A DNA stretch of 26,128 bases from Bacillota bacterium (GTDB taxonomy: Bacteria > Bacillota > UBA4882 > UBA8346). Below are positions 7,465 through 15,652 of the stretch, one piece after another. The notes under the pieces are model-generated. The model was not told where the DNA came from. It searched no databases and saw nothing but the letters and a program-made list of their open reading frames with translations. The stretch covers positions 1-26,128 of the forward strand of contig JAEZJK010000057.1 in NCBI GenBank assembly GCA_023415835.1. Reading direction: 5' to 3'. The stretch's first letter is position 1. Every line of letters begins with the position of its first letter. The position numbers and the translations under genes are program-made.

Positions 7465-7497
7465 AAAAAAGGCCCGGGTGTTCCCCAAGTCTTTTTT
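7465..7497 (-). terminator. Rho-independent terminator after the nucleoside hydrolase gene
   Basis: An A6-G-rich arm (7465-7480) pairs imperfectly with a C-rich-T6 arm ending at 7497, with one A-C mismatch and two G-T pairs, and a U-run on the minus strand. It lies 29 bases past the hydrolase stop. The A-tract and T-tract make it potentially bidirectional. Confidence 0.65.
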
Positions 7498-7525
7498 ATT
7501 TATTTCAAGTTCTTTTAAAATAGCT

Positions 7526-8473
7526 TTAGCCATATAGCCTTACTATTTCACTGACCACCTCCCAAAACCGTTTCGAATCAAGATCTACGACCACTCCAGC
7601 ATTTGCAGGCTTGTTGAGTGTTCCGTAAAAATCGCAATGGGTTCTGCCATATGATTGTTCACTTTTCAATTCAATCTCCACATACATCGGTTTTATTTTA
7701 AAAATGACCGGATCAATTAGATAAACAATAGCGGCAGGGTCATATAGTGGAGTGGCTTCCATTCCATACAATTTTCTATTTGATTTGCTATAAAAATCTA
7801 CGACGTTGATTAAAAGCGCCGCAGCCTTATTATGAATCAAAGCCATTTTGTTCATCACTTCTTTTGTGATTAACACTTTTTCAGTTATACTTAATCCGAT
7901 CATAACAATTGGCCTACCGGAAGTAAAAACAATATGGGCCGCTTCAGGATCGGCATAAATATTAAATTCAGCCGCCGGGGTAATATTACCAAGCTGGTAA
8001 GAACCACCGATTAAAACAATTTGTTTTATTTTCGGGATAATTCTCGGCTCCAATCTCATGGCCATACCTAGGTTAGTTAATGGCCCCATTGCCACAAAAG
8101 TGATATCGCCACCCGAATTCATCAAAGTTTCGATAATTAGATTTACAGCATGTCTGGGATCAAGTCGGATTATGAGGTCGTCAAAATCAAAATCGCCAAG
8201 TCCCGTTTCTCCATGGATTTGGTTGGCAATTACTTGTGTTCTAATTATGGGTTGAGACATACCGGCCGCAACCGGCATATTGTCAACCCCTAGGATGGAA
8301 CATACTTTAAGCGCGTTTTGGGCTGTTTTATCTATAGTTTGATTTCCCGCAACAACTGTAATTGCTTTTATGTCCAACAGAGGATGTTTAGCGGCCAACA
8401 TAATCGCCACAGCATCATCGCAACCAGGATCAGTATCAAGGATAATCGGTATTTTATTATTAGTTTGTTGCAT
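7526..8473 (-). CDS. Inosine-uridine-preferring nucleoside N-ribohydrolase family protein
   Basis: A 315-residue IunH-type hydrolase, normal family length. The calcium and ribose-binding motif DTDPGCDDA is at 13-21 (D13, D15, D19, D20). The ribose-contacting EFN block with DPEAAH is at 169-180, and the C-terminal calcium Asp is D245. These enzymes cleave nucleosides to free base and ribose in the cytoplasm. One oddity: the residue before D245, usually the catalytic His of an HD-P motif, is Tyr244 (LYDPAA), so leaving-group activation or specificity may differ. The ATG has GAGGG upstream. The BMP-type nucleoside-binding proteins upstream on the same strand support nucleoside salvage. A terminator-like hairpin separates it from them. 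Confidence 0.9.
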   Translation of the reverse strand: MQQTNNKIPIILDTDPGCDDAVAIMLAAKHPLLDIKAITVVAGNQTIDKTAQNALKVCSILGVDNMPVAAGMSQPIIRTQVIANQIHGETGLGDFDFDDLIIRLDPRHAVNLIIETLMNSGGDITFVAMGPLTNLGMAMRLEPRIIPKIKQIVLIGGSYQLGNITPAAEFNIYADPEAAHIVFTSGRPIVMIGLSITEKVLITKEVMNKMALIHNKAAALLINVVDFYSKSNRKLYGMEATPLYDPAAIVYLIDPVIFKIKPMYVEIELKSEQSYGRTHCDFYGTLNKPANAGVVVDLDSKRFWEVVSEIVRLYG

Positions 8474-8569
8474 ATTTTCCCTCTTTTCTGTTAGCGATTT
8501 GAATCTCGAAAATAAATCCCTTTAGATGTAAATTAAGGAAATTTTTATATGGTATCACAAAAAATACGA

Positions 8570-8604
8570 GAAGAAGAGAACAGTTCCGCTCTATCCTCTT
8601 CTTC
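8570..8604 (-). terminator. Terminator-like hairpin after the first BMP gene
   Basis: GAAGAAGAG (8570-8578) pairs perfectly with CTCTTCTTC (8596-8604) around a 17-base loop. On the minus strand it is followed by TCGTATTTTTTG. It lies 26 bases beyond the BMP stop and suggests the hydrolase gene is transcribed separately or by read-through. Confidence 0.55.
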
Positions 8605-8629
8605 CAGCTTTTTATCGATAATCGTGACT

Positions 8630-9691
8630 TTATTTGAATAAATTTCCTTGTTTATCGGATACTATAATTCTGCCGGATTGTAGTTCTTCTAAAACATTAG
8701 CCACCTTACCTTGGACTTCCTTACTTAGATTTGGATTTTTTTCAGGAATACCGACCCCATCTGACTTGGCGTTAAAGGTAAGAGTTTCACCACCTGGAAA
8801 TTCTCCTTCTTGTGCTGCCTTGATGATTGTAAATGAAGTTTGATCAAGACGTTTAATTGCGGAAGTTAGAATAACAGATTTCCCGTTACTATTAACACCA
8901 TCATCATATTGATCGCGATCAACACCGATTATCCAGACCTTCTCACCGTTTTGCACACGGGTTTTAGCCTCGCTAATAGCCCCCATACCAACTCCACCCG
9001 CGGCGCAAAAAATTACATCGACCCCTTTTTCAAACATCTGGGCGGCAAGTTGTTGTCCGGCTGCTATATCGGTATATGTGCCTATATATATAACGTTGTC
9101 CGGTTTGATTATGATTTTTGATCCTAGGTTCTTATTTGAGTATATGATACCTTGTTGAAAGCCCCAATTAAACCTCTGGACTTCCGGGACGGCCATTCCA
9201 CCGATAAAACCTGCTTCTCCTTCTCTAAGTTGTAATGCGGCCGCAACCCCAGCCAAAAAACCCGCTTCATGCTCTGCAAAGATTACGGCTACCGTATTCT
9301 TTGTGATTACCGGCTTAAAATCTCCAGAGTGGGGTTTCCCGTCAATTTGTATGAATTTTGTATCAGGGTATTTCTGTTGCGCTTGGTAAACTGCGGTCTG
9401 CATTTTAAATCCGGGACAGAAGATCATATTAAACCCGGCATCGTGGAGGTTACTGATTTCCTTAAGGTAGTCCGCTTCAGTATTACCGTTTGATTTTAAA
9501 TATGTAATTTCTAAATTGTATTTTGACCCGGCTTTTTGTATCCCTTCCCAAGTACCTTGATTAAATGATTTGTCATCAATCGATCCGGCGCTTACCATGC
9601 CAACTTTTAAAGGATTAGCTTCACTCCAACATATAGCCCCGCAAGCTAACATTATCAGATTTAACCCAATTAACAAGACTTTCTTACCCAT
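8630..9691 (-). CDS. BMP/PnrA-family nucleoside-binding protein (copy 1)
   Basis: A 353-residue substrate-binding protein of the basic membrane protein family. The mature protein opens LKVGMVSAGSIDDKSFNQGT, the family signature, and continues with the ligand-site elements FAEHEAGFLAGVAAAL and the RFNWGFQQG block. Characterised PnrA/Med/NupN-type members bind purine nucleosides for ABC import. The signal peptide (1-25) contains a possible weak lipobox MLAC at Cys17, but a signal peptidase I site near SEA is equally possible. AAGGAGG precedes the ATG. It follows a YeiL-like regulator by 98 bases and is a close paralogue of the protein at 10564-11634. No permease or ATPase gene is nearby, which is unusual for this family. 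Confidence 0.93.
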   Translation of the reverse strand: MGKKVLLIGLNLIMLACGAICWSEANPLKVGMVSAGSIDDKSFNQGTWEGIQKAGSKYNLEITYLKSNGNTEADYLKEISNLHDAGFNMIFCPGFKMQTAVYQAQQKYPDTKFIQIDGKPHSGDFKPVITKNTVAVIFAEHEAGFLAGVAAALQLREGEAGFIGGMAVPEVQRFNWGFQQGIIYSNKNLGSKIIIKPDNVIYIGTYTDIAAGQQLAAQMFEKGVDVIFCAAGGVGMGAISEAKTRVQNGEKVWIIGVDRDQYDDGVNSNGKSVILTSAIKRLDQTSFTIIKAAQEGEFPGGETLTFNAKSDGVGIPEKNPNLSKEVQGKVANVLEELQSGRIIVSDKQGNLFK

Positions 9692-9789
9692 AAAATTCGC
9701 CTCCTTTTTTGATTCTTCAATATCTCAACCCATTTTAACAATTTCCCCTGGATCGAGCTGACAAAAGTGGACGACTATTTTGCAAAGCG

Positions 9790-10485
9790 CTATAGGGATC
9801 GACTTTTTTCCACTTCAAGAGTTAGTTTTTTGGGGTCTTTAATGATAATTGAATCAGCATCAACCGTAATAATATTACCTTTTTTTAAGTGTTGTAAAAT
9901 ACGGTTGATACTTCTTATTGTAACTGCAAATCTTTCGCTAAGTTTTTCTTTATTAAGTTTAATTTCAATACGGCTATCTTCGTTATTAATCTGAGTACTA
10001 CACGATACTAAATAATTACACACCCTCATTTTTAATGAATACAGCGAGTTCTCCATTGCTTTCTGCGCACAGATACATGAGCGATTGTTTGAGTATTTTA
10101 TAATGTACAAACTAATATTTTTATCTAATTCCAGCCATTCTAGAAAATAGTCCCGTTTGATTTGTAATAATTTAAGTTTAGTGATTGATTCCACAGAGTT
10201 GAGTAATGGCTTTTCTTCAAAGAGCTCCATCTCCCCAATAAAGTCACCCTTCTCTAAGATTCTCGGCGAATATTTCTTGCCATTCTCGGCCATAACATAA
10301 ATGTCGACACAACCATCAACAATAATACTTAAACGATCACATTTTTCACCCTGACGGTATACAAGGGCGCCTACTGGGTATTCTTTGATATCCCAGTGCT
10401 TTAAGATTTCAACGGGACAATTTCTAAAAAGTTCATTAAGTTCTTGGTTTTGCTTAAAGATAGTTTTTATGACTTCCGGTTCCAT
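9790..10485 (-). CDS. Crp/Fnr-family regulator, YeiL-like (copy 1)
   Basis: A 231-residue protein: N-terminal cyclic-nucleotide-binding-like beta roll (about 25-135, with GEKCDRLSIIVDGCVDIY and GDFIGEMELFEEKP), dimer helix, and C-terminal HTH (about 175-215, LSERFAVTIRSINRIL). The Arg that binds cAMP phosphate in Crp (the PxRAA position) is absent, so cAMP is unlikely to be the signal. The arrangement resembles E. coli YeiL, whose gene sits next to the nucleoside hydrolase gene rihB. Several cysteines cluster in the dimer-helix region (CIC and two more), which might allow redox sensing; that is speculation. It is followed directly by a BMP gene on the same strand, its probable target. Confidence 0.85.
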   Translation of the reverse strand: MEPEVIKTIFKQNQELNELFRNCPVEILKHWDIKEYPVGALVYRQGEKCDRLSIIVDGCVDIYVMAENGKKYSPRILEKGDFIGEMELFEEKPLLNSVESITKLKLLQIKRDYFLEWLELDKNISLYIIKYSNNRSCICAQKAMENSLYSLKMRVCNYLVSCSTQINNEDSRIEIKLNKEKLSERFAVTIRSINRILQHLKKGNIITVDADSIIIKDPKKLTLEVEKSRSL

Positions 10486-10563
10486 AATATCCTCAAAATT
10501 TAATTGAGATCTAGAAATTATTTCTTAGAGTGTTTTTCTTCTTATTATTTGGTTGACTTATAG

Positions 10564-11634
10564 TTATTTAATTAAATTACCTTGCCGGTCGAAAACTATT
10601 ATCTTACCTGATTGCAGCCCTTTTAAAACTTCAACCACTTTGGTTTGAATTTCATCGCTTAAATTAGGATTGTTGTTAGGAATCCCGATTCCATTGGTCT
10701 TAGCATTAAAAGTCAATGTCTGTCCGCCTGGGAAATTCCCTTCCTTAAGTGCTTTAATCATTGCGTATGCAGCTTGATCAACACATTTCATGGCAGAAGT
10801 TAAAATAACGGATTTATTACCTTCATAAATTCCATCCGCATATTGATCGCGATCAACCCCAATCACCCAGGCTATTTGACTTACTTTTGCCCGTTTTTTT
10901 GCTTCATTAATAGCGCCAATCCCAGTACCTGCAGCGGCATTAAAAATTACTTTAACCCCTTTGTCAAACATCATAGCCGCTATTTGTTGCCCTGCGGCGA
11001 CATTGTCAAAGGAACCTTGATAAATAACGTTTTCAGGCTTAATCCTAACATTAGTTTTATAATGTTCATTCGCATACTTAATACCCTGTTGAAAACCCCA
11101 ATTGAATCTTTGAACCGGAGGAATTTCCATGCCACAAAGTATACCGGCTTCCCCATCTCTAATTTTTAAGGCTGTGGCCACTCCGGCCAAAAAACTGGAC
11201 TCATGCTCCGCAAATAAAATTGATACCGTATTTTTACCTAACACCGGTTTAAAATCCCCAGCATGAGGTTGTCCATCGATCAGAACAAATTTTGCGTCTT
11301 GATATTTTTGTTGCGCCTGGAAAATAGCTGTTTCAAACTTAAATCCTGGACAAATTATCAGTCTAAAACCGCCATCATAAAGATTACTAATATCTTTGAC
11401 ATAATCAGCTTCCGTGGTTCCTTCCGGTTTTAAAAATATTGTTTCCAGTTTGAACTCTTTCCCTGCCCGGTGGATTCCTTCCCAAGTTCCTTGATTAAAC
11501 GATTTGTCATCAATAGTCCCCGAGTCGGTAACCATACCCACTTTGAAAACAGCAGCCCCATATACACCACCAACCATCAAAACCAATAATAAAGTAAAAA
11601 GAACCACTCCAATGTTTAAACCGTGTTTGAACAT
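10564..11634 (-). CDS. BMP/PnrA-family nucleoside-binding protein (copy 2)
   Basis: A 356-residue paralogue of the protein at 8630-9691, with most blocks shared (TIDDKSFNQGTWEGI, FAEHESSFLAGVATAL, RFNWGFQQGIKYAN, VIGVDRDQYADG). The signal peptide (1-26) ends VYGA without a lipobox cysteine, so the mature protein is probably free in the periplasm, whereas most characterised BMP proteins of monoderm Firmicutes are lipoproteins. AGGGAGG precedes the ATG. It lies downstream of its own YeiL-like regulator gene (244-base gap) and 78 bases upstream of the next one. Divergence between the copies suggests different nucleoside preferences, but the ligands cannot be read directly. Confidence 0.93.
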   Translation of the reverse strand: MFKHGLNIGVVLFTLLLVLMVGGVYGAAVFKVGMVTDSGTIDDKSFNQGTWEGIHRAGKEFKLETIFLKPEGTTEADYVKDISNLYDGGFRLIICPGFKFETAIFQAQQKYQDAKFVLIDGQPHAGDFKPVLGKNTVSILFAEHESSFLAGVATALKIRDGEAGILCGMEIPPVQRFNWGFQQGIKYANEHYKTNVRIKPENVIYQGSFDNVAAGQQIAAMMFDKGVKVIFNAAAGTGIGAINEAKKRAKVSQIAWVIGVDRDQYADGIYEGNKSVILTSAMKCVDQAAYAMIKALKEGNFPGGQTLTFNAKTNGIGIPNNNPNLSDEIQTKVVEVLKGLQSGKIIVFDRQGNLIK

Positions 11635-11675
11635 TTTCTCTATCCTCCCTTTTAATAAAATTTTACGATTCTGTT

Positions 11676-11690
11676 ATCAACATGGTTGAT
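11676..11690. promoter_or_regulatory. Inverted repeat before the second BMP gene, candidate regulator site
   Basis: ATCAAC-ATG-GTTGAT is a perfect 6-3-6 inverted repeat 42 bases upstream of the BMP ATG, in the gap after the YeiL-like gene. It does not resemble the Crp TGTGA site. Only a weakly similar stretch (ATCTCAACCCATTTTAAC, about 9722-9739) lies before the other BMP gene, so the assignment is tentative. Confidence 0.3.
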
Positions 11691-11878
11691 CCAAGACCTC
11701 TATTGACTAGGCTGGTATGCTTCTTTCTCAGTACCTTCATATCTCTGTCGCCCGTAATATAATAACCACAGAGGCACTGAAAATAGATGTTTTTAACCTA
11801 CCTTTTTCAAGAAAATAACTAAATTTATTGAATAATTTTTTAGAAACCGTTCGGTTATCCGAAAAACTTTAATTATAC

Positions 11879-12574
11879 TTATATATCATAGTATTCTTCC
11901 TCTTTAGACAATTTCTCAAGATTTCTTATTAGAACGGAATTGGCCCTTATCTCTAGAATGCTTCTTTTTTGTAATCCATTCAGAATGCGGTTGATACTTC
12001 GCGAGGTAACTGCAAATTCCTCACTTAACTTTTCTTTATTAAACTTAATTTCTACATCAATAGTCTTTTTTGGGGAAATGTGTTTTCCACGTGATAACAA
12101 ATAAGCGCATAACCTGTATTTAAGTGTATAAAGCGTGTCTTTTCCCGCTTTCAAAACAAGATGATAGAATCTATTCGAGAGAATTCGAGTGATGGTATAG
12201 TTAATATTACGATCCATATCCATCCACTTAAGAAAATAATCACGGGTAATCTCCAATGTTTTTAAATCGGAGTATGCCTCCATATTTGCGCTATACGGTC
12301 GTTTATCCAGAATCTCGATTTCACCTACTACATCACCATCTTTTAAAGTGATCAAAGAATACTTCCTGCCATTTTCGGCCATATAATAAATGTCGGCATA
12401 ACCGTCGATAATGATATACAAGCGGTCAATTATCTCACCTTGGCGGCAAATAACCGTACCAGCCCGGTATTCATTCATTTCCCAATGTCTTAAAATCTCA
12501 TAAGGGCATCCTTTAAAGATTTGATATAACTCCGAATTAGCATCGATAATCTGCTTAAATGCGTTTAGTTCCAT
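11879..12574 (-). CDS. Crp/Fnr-family regulator, YeiL-like (copy 2)
   Basis: A 231-residue paralogue of the regulator at 9790-10485 with the same length and architecture: beta-roll sensor domain (GEIIDRLYIIIDGYADIYYM, GDVVGEIEILDKRP) and C-terminal HTH (LSEEFAVTSRSINRILNG). The cAMP-contacting Arg is again missing. Unlike copy 1 it has almost no cysteines in the dimer-helix region, so the two copies may sense different signals. It is the first gene of the tandem regulator-BMP array. The ribosome site is weak (GGTGACGGTG before the ATG). Regulation of the adjacent BMP gene is inferred from position. Confidence 0.85.
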   Translation of the reverse strand: MELNAFKQIIDANSELYQIFKGCPYEILRHWEMNEYRAGTVICRQGEIIDRLYIIIDGYADIYYMAENGRKYSLITLKDGDVVGEIEILDKRPYSANMEAYSDLKTLEITRDYFLKWMDMDRNINYTITRILSNRFYHLVLKAGKDTLYTLKYRLCAYLLSRGKHISPKKTIDVEIKFNKEKLSEEFAVTSRSINRILNGLQKRSILEIRANSVLIRNLEKLSKEEEYYDI

Positions 12575-12990
12575 AGCACCGTCACCAAACTAAAATTTTA
12601 CTGTTAATTTTATGAAAATTTGATCCAAAATGTATGTTATGTTATTTCGTTTTAAATTTTAATTCTCCTCCTATATATGGAAAATTTTTAAGTATATCGT
12701 ACTTGAAGTTAAAACATACTTTCGGAGTTGAACAAGGTAAACCCAGTTTTGCTAATATTTAATCAAAAACAGAGACTGTCCAAAACTATTTTGGTCAATC
12801 TCTGTTTTTACTTTAAAAATTCCTTAGACATCACAATCGCAATCCGCCAACTCGTAACTTCTCAACAATGATTGCTTCCGAACATTTAGATGATACAGGA
12901 ACTTATTGATTTATAAGTGCTATAACCGGTCCTGGGATTGACACGGTCGGTTATTATGGTATATGGTTACCAACTTTATACGCCGGTCAG
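12575..12990. other. Intergenic region between the regulator array and the epimerase gene
   Basis: About 415 bases without an intact gene. It contains the long hairpin at 12765-12809. AGGAGG-like DNA near 12668 on the minus strand has no start codon at a fitting distance. The plus strand has a coding-like stretch at about 12910-12990 that runs into the antisense of the epimerase gene and is judged accidental. Confidence 0.5.
12765..12809 (-). terminator. Strong hairpin terminator, probably bidirectional
   Basis: A 21-base arm (12765-12785) pairs with 12789-12809 with only two mismatches around a three-base loop; the outer pairs are A5/T5 and CAGAGA/TCTCTG. It lies 182 bases downstream of the aldose epimerase stop and between two minus-strand transcription units. 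The symmetrical A and T tracts would allow termination from either side. Confidence 0.7.
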
Positions 12991-14031
12991 CTACTTGGTG
13001 GAAAATTTATAGATCGTCGTCGATTTGAAGGTCTCTCCTGGATTCAAACGTGTTGTCGGGAAATACGGATGGTTTGGCGAGTCGGGAAAGTGTTGCGTTT
13101 CCAAACAAAATCCTCCTTGTTTGTAATAATTCCTATCCGATTTACCCTGAAATGTCCCGTCCAAGAAATTCCCGGTATATAATTGCACTCCCGGTTCGGT
13201 AGTAAATACCTCCATTATCCTTCCACTAACGGGCTCATATACTTTTGCCGCCAACGACATTTCATCATTGGTTTTATTTAAAACATAGTTATGATCATAA
13301 CCGTTTTTAAGTTCACCAATACGGGAACCGATGATCCTTGGCGCAGTGAAGTCCATGGCAGAACCGGACACCGATTTCAATTCGCCGGTGGGAATCAACC
13401 CATCAGCAACGGCAGTATATCGCAGCGCATTGATCATCATTTCATGGCCTAGGATATCCCCTGAACCTTCGCCACTCAAATTGAAATAACTATGATTGGT
13501 CAGGTTAACCACGGTGGGTTTGTCGGAGACGGCCTCATATTCGATGATTAATTCGTTTTGATTAGTTAACAGATATCTTACTACGGTACGGAGGTTCCCC
13601 GGATAACCTTCTTCACCGTCTTTCGATAAGTACATCAACTCAACGCCGATAACGTCATCTTTTTTAATTTCGGTAGATCCCCAAACAACTTTATCGAAAG
13701 CTATAATGCCCCCATGAAGATGGTTTTTACCGTCATTTAGCGCCAGTTGATATTCAAAGCCATCCAGGGCGAAACGGCCTCTAGCAATCCGGTTGGCATA
13801 CCGGCCAGCAATTACTCCGAAATAGGGATGCTTACCCAGATATTCTTCTAAAGTAGTAAACCCAAGAACAACATCGATAATTCGACCTTCTTTATCGGGT
13901 ACCCGGATTGAAGTGACAGTTCCGCCATAGGTCATCAATTGGACTGTCATATGATGGTTATTGCTCAAGGTGAATAATTCAACCTCTTTTCCGTCATGTG
14001 CCTTCCCAAATAATTCCCGTTGAATATTCAA
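12991..14031 (-). CDS. galM: Aldose 1-epimerase (galactose mutarotase)
   Basis: A 346-residue GalM of normal length that interconverts alpha and beta anomers of hexoses in the cytoplasm. Visible active-site elements: GRYANRI near 76-82, NHLHGG with H106, the catalytic acid H180 in NLTNHSYFNL, D246 in YDHNYV and the catalytic base E311 in CLETQHFPDSPN. The frame begins with TTG; the purine-rich AGAGGGGGGAT lies just upstream and no in-frame ATG occurs early, so TTG is accepted. No galactose or arabinose genes are adjacent. A promoter-like motif shared with the HD-domain gene lies upstream. Confidence 0.93.
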   Translation of the reverse strand: MNIQRELFGKAHDGKEVELFTLSNNHHMTVQLMTYGGTVTSIRVPDKEGRIIDVVLGFTTLEEYLGKHPYFGVIAGRYANRIARGRFALDGFEYQLALNDGKNHLHGGIIAFDKVVWGSTEIKKDDVIGVELMYLSKDGEEGYPGNLRTVVRYLLTNQNELIIEYEAVSDKPTVVNLTNHSYFNLSGEGSGDILGHEMMINALRYTAVADGLIPTGELKSVSGSAMDFTAPRIIGSRIGELKNGYDHNYVLNKTNDEMSLAAKVYEPVSGRIMEVFTTEPGVQLYTGNFLDGTFQGKSDRNYYKQGGFCLETQHFPDSPNHPYFPTTRLNPGETFKSTTIYKFSTK

Positions 14032-14087
14032 GTGACGATCCCCCCTCTTTTAAACATCGGAAAATACTATTTGATTTAAATGTCTGC

Positions 14088-14120
14088 CTTTAGTTTATCA
14101 TAGGAAATTAATGGATTCAA
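14088..14120 (-). promoter_or_regulatory. Candidate promoter of the aldose epimerase gene
   Basis: On the minus strand TTGAAT (14120-14115) and TAAACT (14097-14092) are 17 bases apart. The 16-base stretch CTTTAGTTTATCATAG (14088-14103, plus-strand reading), which covers the -10 box, recurs exactly at 17671-17686 in front of the HD-domain gene. The -10 match is only moderate. Confidence 0.4.
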
Positions 14121-14127
14121 TTGCTAG

Positions 14128-14229
14128 TCATTTTCCACGATATGCGATCCCGTCAATTATCACCAAACAATCCGCATCGATAAACTCCGTCGTGGCAGTC
14201 ATCCTGGTTGGAAGATACCCTTTTTCCAC
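14128..14229 (-). CDS. Possible 33-residue small protein after the DUF3795 gene
   Basis: A GTG codon three bases past the stop of the DUF3795 gene opens a 33-codon frame containing EFIDADCLVIIDGIAYRGK before its stop. AAAGGATGG, inside the end of the previous gene, could serve as ribosome site, giving a coupled operon arrangement. The peptide is acidic with a hydrophobic centre and matches nothing I know. It may be a real small gene, a gene remnant or chance. Confidence 0.3.
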   Translation of the reverse strand: MEKGYLPTRMTATTEFIDADCLVIIDGIAYRGK

Positions 14230-14232
14230 TCT

Positions 14233-14658
14233 TTATTTCCATCCTTTGTTCTTTCCGGTTCGTAATAATCTCAGTACCTGTTCCTCATCTTCCAAATTAT
14301 CATAATCACCGCGGGTCAGGCCATCTTTATGATATTCCACGCCATTATCGGCGTTTCTTTTCAGATATTCGGCAAACTTTTGCAAACCGTCTTCTTTGGC
14401 GCAACGGACAAAAGCCTTCAGCCGAATACCGTGACTCCCGGAAAACATATCCTTCCCGCAAGGAAAATCAGCACATTCCCAACAACCATTTAACCCTTTG
14501 TTACTACAACAATTATACTGATAACAGCCTTCAGGCGATAAACGCTTACTACAACAGTTATTATCGGACTTACAACCAGTACACCGATGCGAAAGACTAC
14601 AGAATTTGCATACCAATCCACAAAAACCGATACTATTCTCAATTTCTTTTATGGTCAT
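14233..14658 (-). CDS. Cysteine-rich DUF3795-type protein
   Basis: A 141-residue protein whose first half holds about fourteen cysteines in pairs: CGLVCKFC, HRCTGC, NCCSK, YNCCSN, GCWEC and PCG. This layout, starting just after the N-terminus and followed by a charged helical C-terminal half, matches DUF3795-type proteins, thought to bind metal or an Fe-S or Zn centre; no function is established. The frame could begin three codons earlier, but the upstream ATG abuts GGAGG, while the ATG at 14658 lies nine bases from it and is preferred. The gene stands between the WYL regulator and the epimerase on the same strand. Confidence 0.8.
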   Translation of the reverse strand: MTIKEIENSIGFCGLVCKFCSLSHRCTGCKSDNNCCSKRLSPEGCYQYNCCSNKGLNGCWECADFPCGKDMFSGSHGIRLKAFVRCAKEDGLQKFAEYLKRNADNGVEYHKDGLTRGDYDNLEDEEQVLRLLRTGKNKGWK

Positions 14659-14731
14659 CCGATTCATCCTCCATGAATTTAGTTGCCTATATTATACAAG
14701 AAGATATCAGACAACAGTATGTCGTCGATTA

Positions 14732-15652
14732 TTAATAGATTTCTACGATTTGTTTAGCTTTTTCTGTTAGCATCTTTTGTAACCCCTCCGGTTCCAGCAC
14801 CTTTAATTGACCGCCGAAACTCATCAAAATTCCGAACCAGCCCCGCTCATTCCCAGGCACATCGAATTCAAATAGCAAACCGTCGGCTTCTGTCTCGCTA
14901 ATTTTAGCTTTTGGAAAATATTCTTCAACTGATATCCGCAGTTCCGGTTGGCAGATCATTTTTACATGCAGATATTGGCGATTATCACGTTGTTCATACT
15001 CGGCCAGCAATTGATGGGCATTTTCGTGAATCATTGAAAAGGGAAGAACGGTGGTTGTCAACTCACGGATTCGCGAGAGCCGGAACAAGCGATAATCCTG
15101 TTTTTCACGGCAAAACCCAAATAAATACCAGGCATACCATTTATAAGTCATCGCAACAGGCTCAACTAGCCGATGTGTTTTCCCATTTTCAGCGTTCGTA
15201 TAGTCGAATTCAACAACCAGCTTGTTATCGATCGCCGCTTCAAGCATTTTTAAATATTGGGCAGTATGAGCGCCCTCACGTAATACGCCAAAATCAAGCT
15301 GGATTTTTGAAGGAGCAAGTTGTTTTTCAGAAGCTATGGATAGCCATTTTTCAAGTGTCGCGGCTAGCTGATGATTTTCGTAAGCTGAACATAAACCTTT
15401 TAAAGCCGTAATGATAACTAGATAATCAGAGGTATTCATGACCTGTTTATCAATTTTAAAGCCGTCAGCAATGCCATATCCGCCGTTTGTGCCTTTAATC
15501 GAGGTTACCGGAATACCTGCAAGATTCAAGGATTCAATATCACGTTGGATCGTACGGGGAGATACTTCAAATTTTTCAGCTAGTACCCGCGCCGGGACTA
15601 TATCACGATTGAGCAGATACATTACCAAACCGAGCAGTCGGTCAATTTTCAT
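14732..15652 (-). CDS. YafY-type transcriptional regulator with HTH and WYL domains
   Basis: A 306-residue regulator. Residues 1-60 are a winged HTH (LAEKFEVSPRTIQRDIESL, then GTNGGYGI wing). Residues 135-300 form a WYL domain: the YKWYAWYLFGFCREKQDYR stretch near 167-185 contains the W-Y-L-like core and the ligand-facing Arg. WYL proteins often sense nucleic acids or nucleotides and repress or activate neighbouring genes. The ATG overlaps the last 11 bases of the preceding kinase gene and GGGG lies seven bases before it, so the two are translationally coupled. The target is unknown; the coupled kinase and DUF3795 gene are candidates. Confidence 0.9.
   Translation of the reverse strand: MKIDRLLGLVMYLLNRDIVPARVLAEKFEVSPRTIQRDIESLNLAGIPVTSIKGTNGGYGIADGFKIDKQVMNTSDYLVIITALKGLCSAYENHQLAATLEKWLSIASEKQLAPSKIQLDFGVLREGAHTAQYLKMLEAAIDNKLVVEFDYTNAENGKTHRLVEPVAMTYKWYAWYLFGFCREKQDYRLFRLSRIRELTTTVLPFSMIHENAHQLLAEYEQRDNRQYLHVKMICQPELRISVEEYFPKAKISETEADGLLFEFDVPGNERGWFGILMSFGGQLKVLEPEGLQKMLTEKAKQIVEIY

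Noticed and set aside
11829..11875. AACCG-TT-CGGTT palindrome after the second YeiL-like gene as a terminator
   Set aside because: The stem is only five pairs and no U-run follows on the minus strand.
12910..12990. Plus-strand coding-like reading with ITGPGIDTVGYYGIWLPTLY
   Set aside because: It is preceded by a TGA and continues straight into the antisense of the epimerase C-terminus, so it cannot be a separate gene end; likely accidental.
14911..15411. Plus-strand frame of 166 codons
   Set aside because: Antisense shadow of the WYL-domain regulator, which has clear HTH and WYL motifs and a coupled start.
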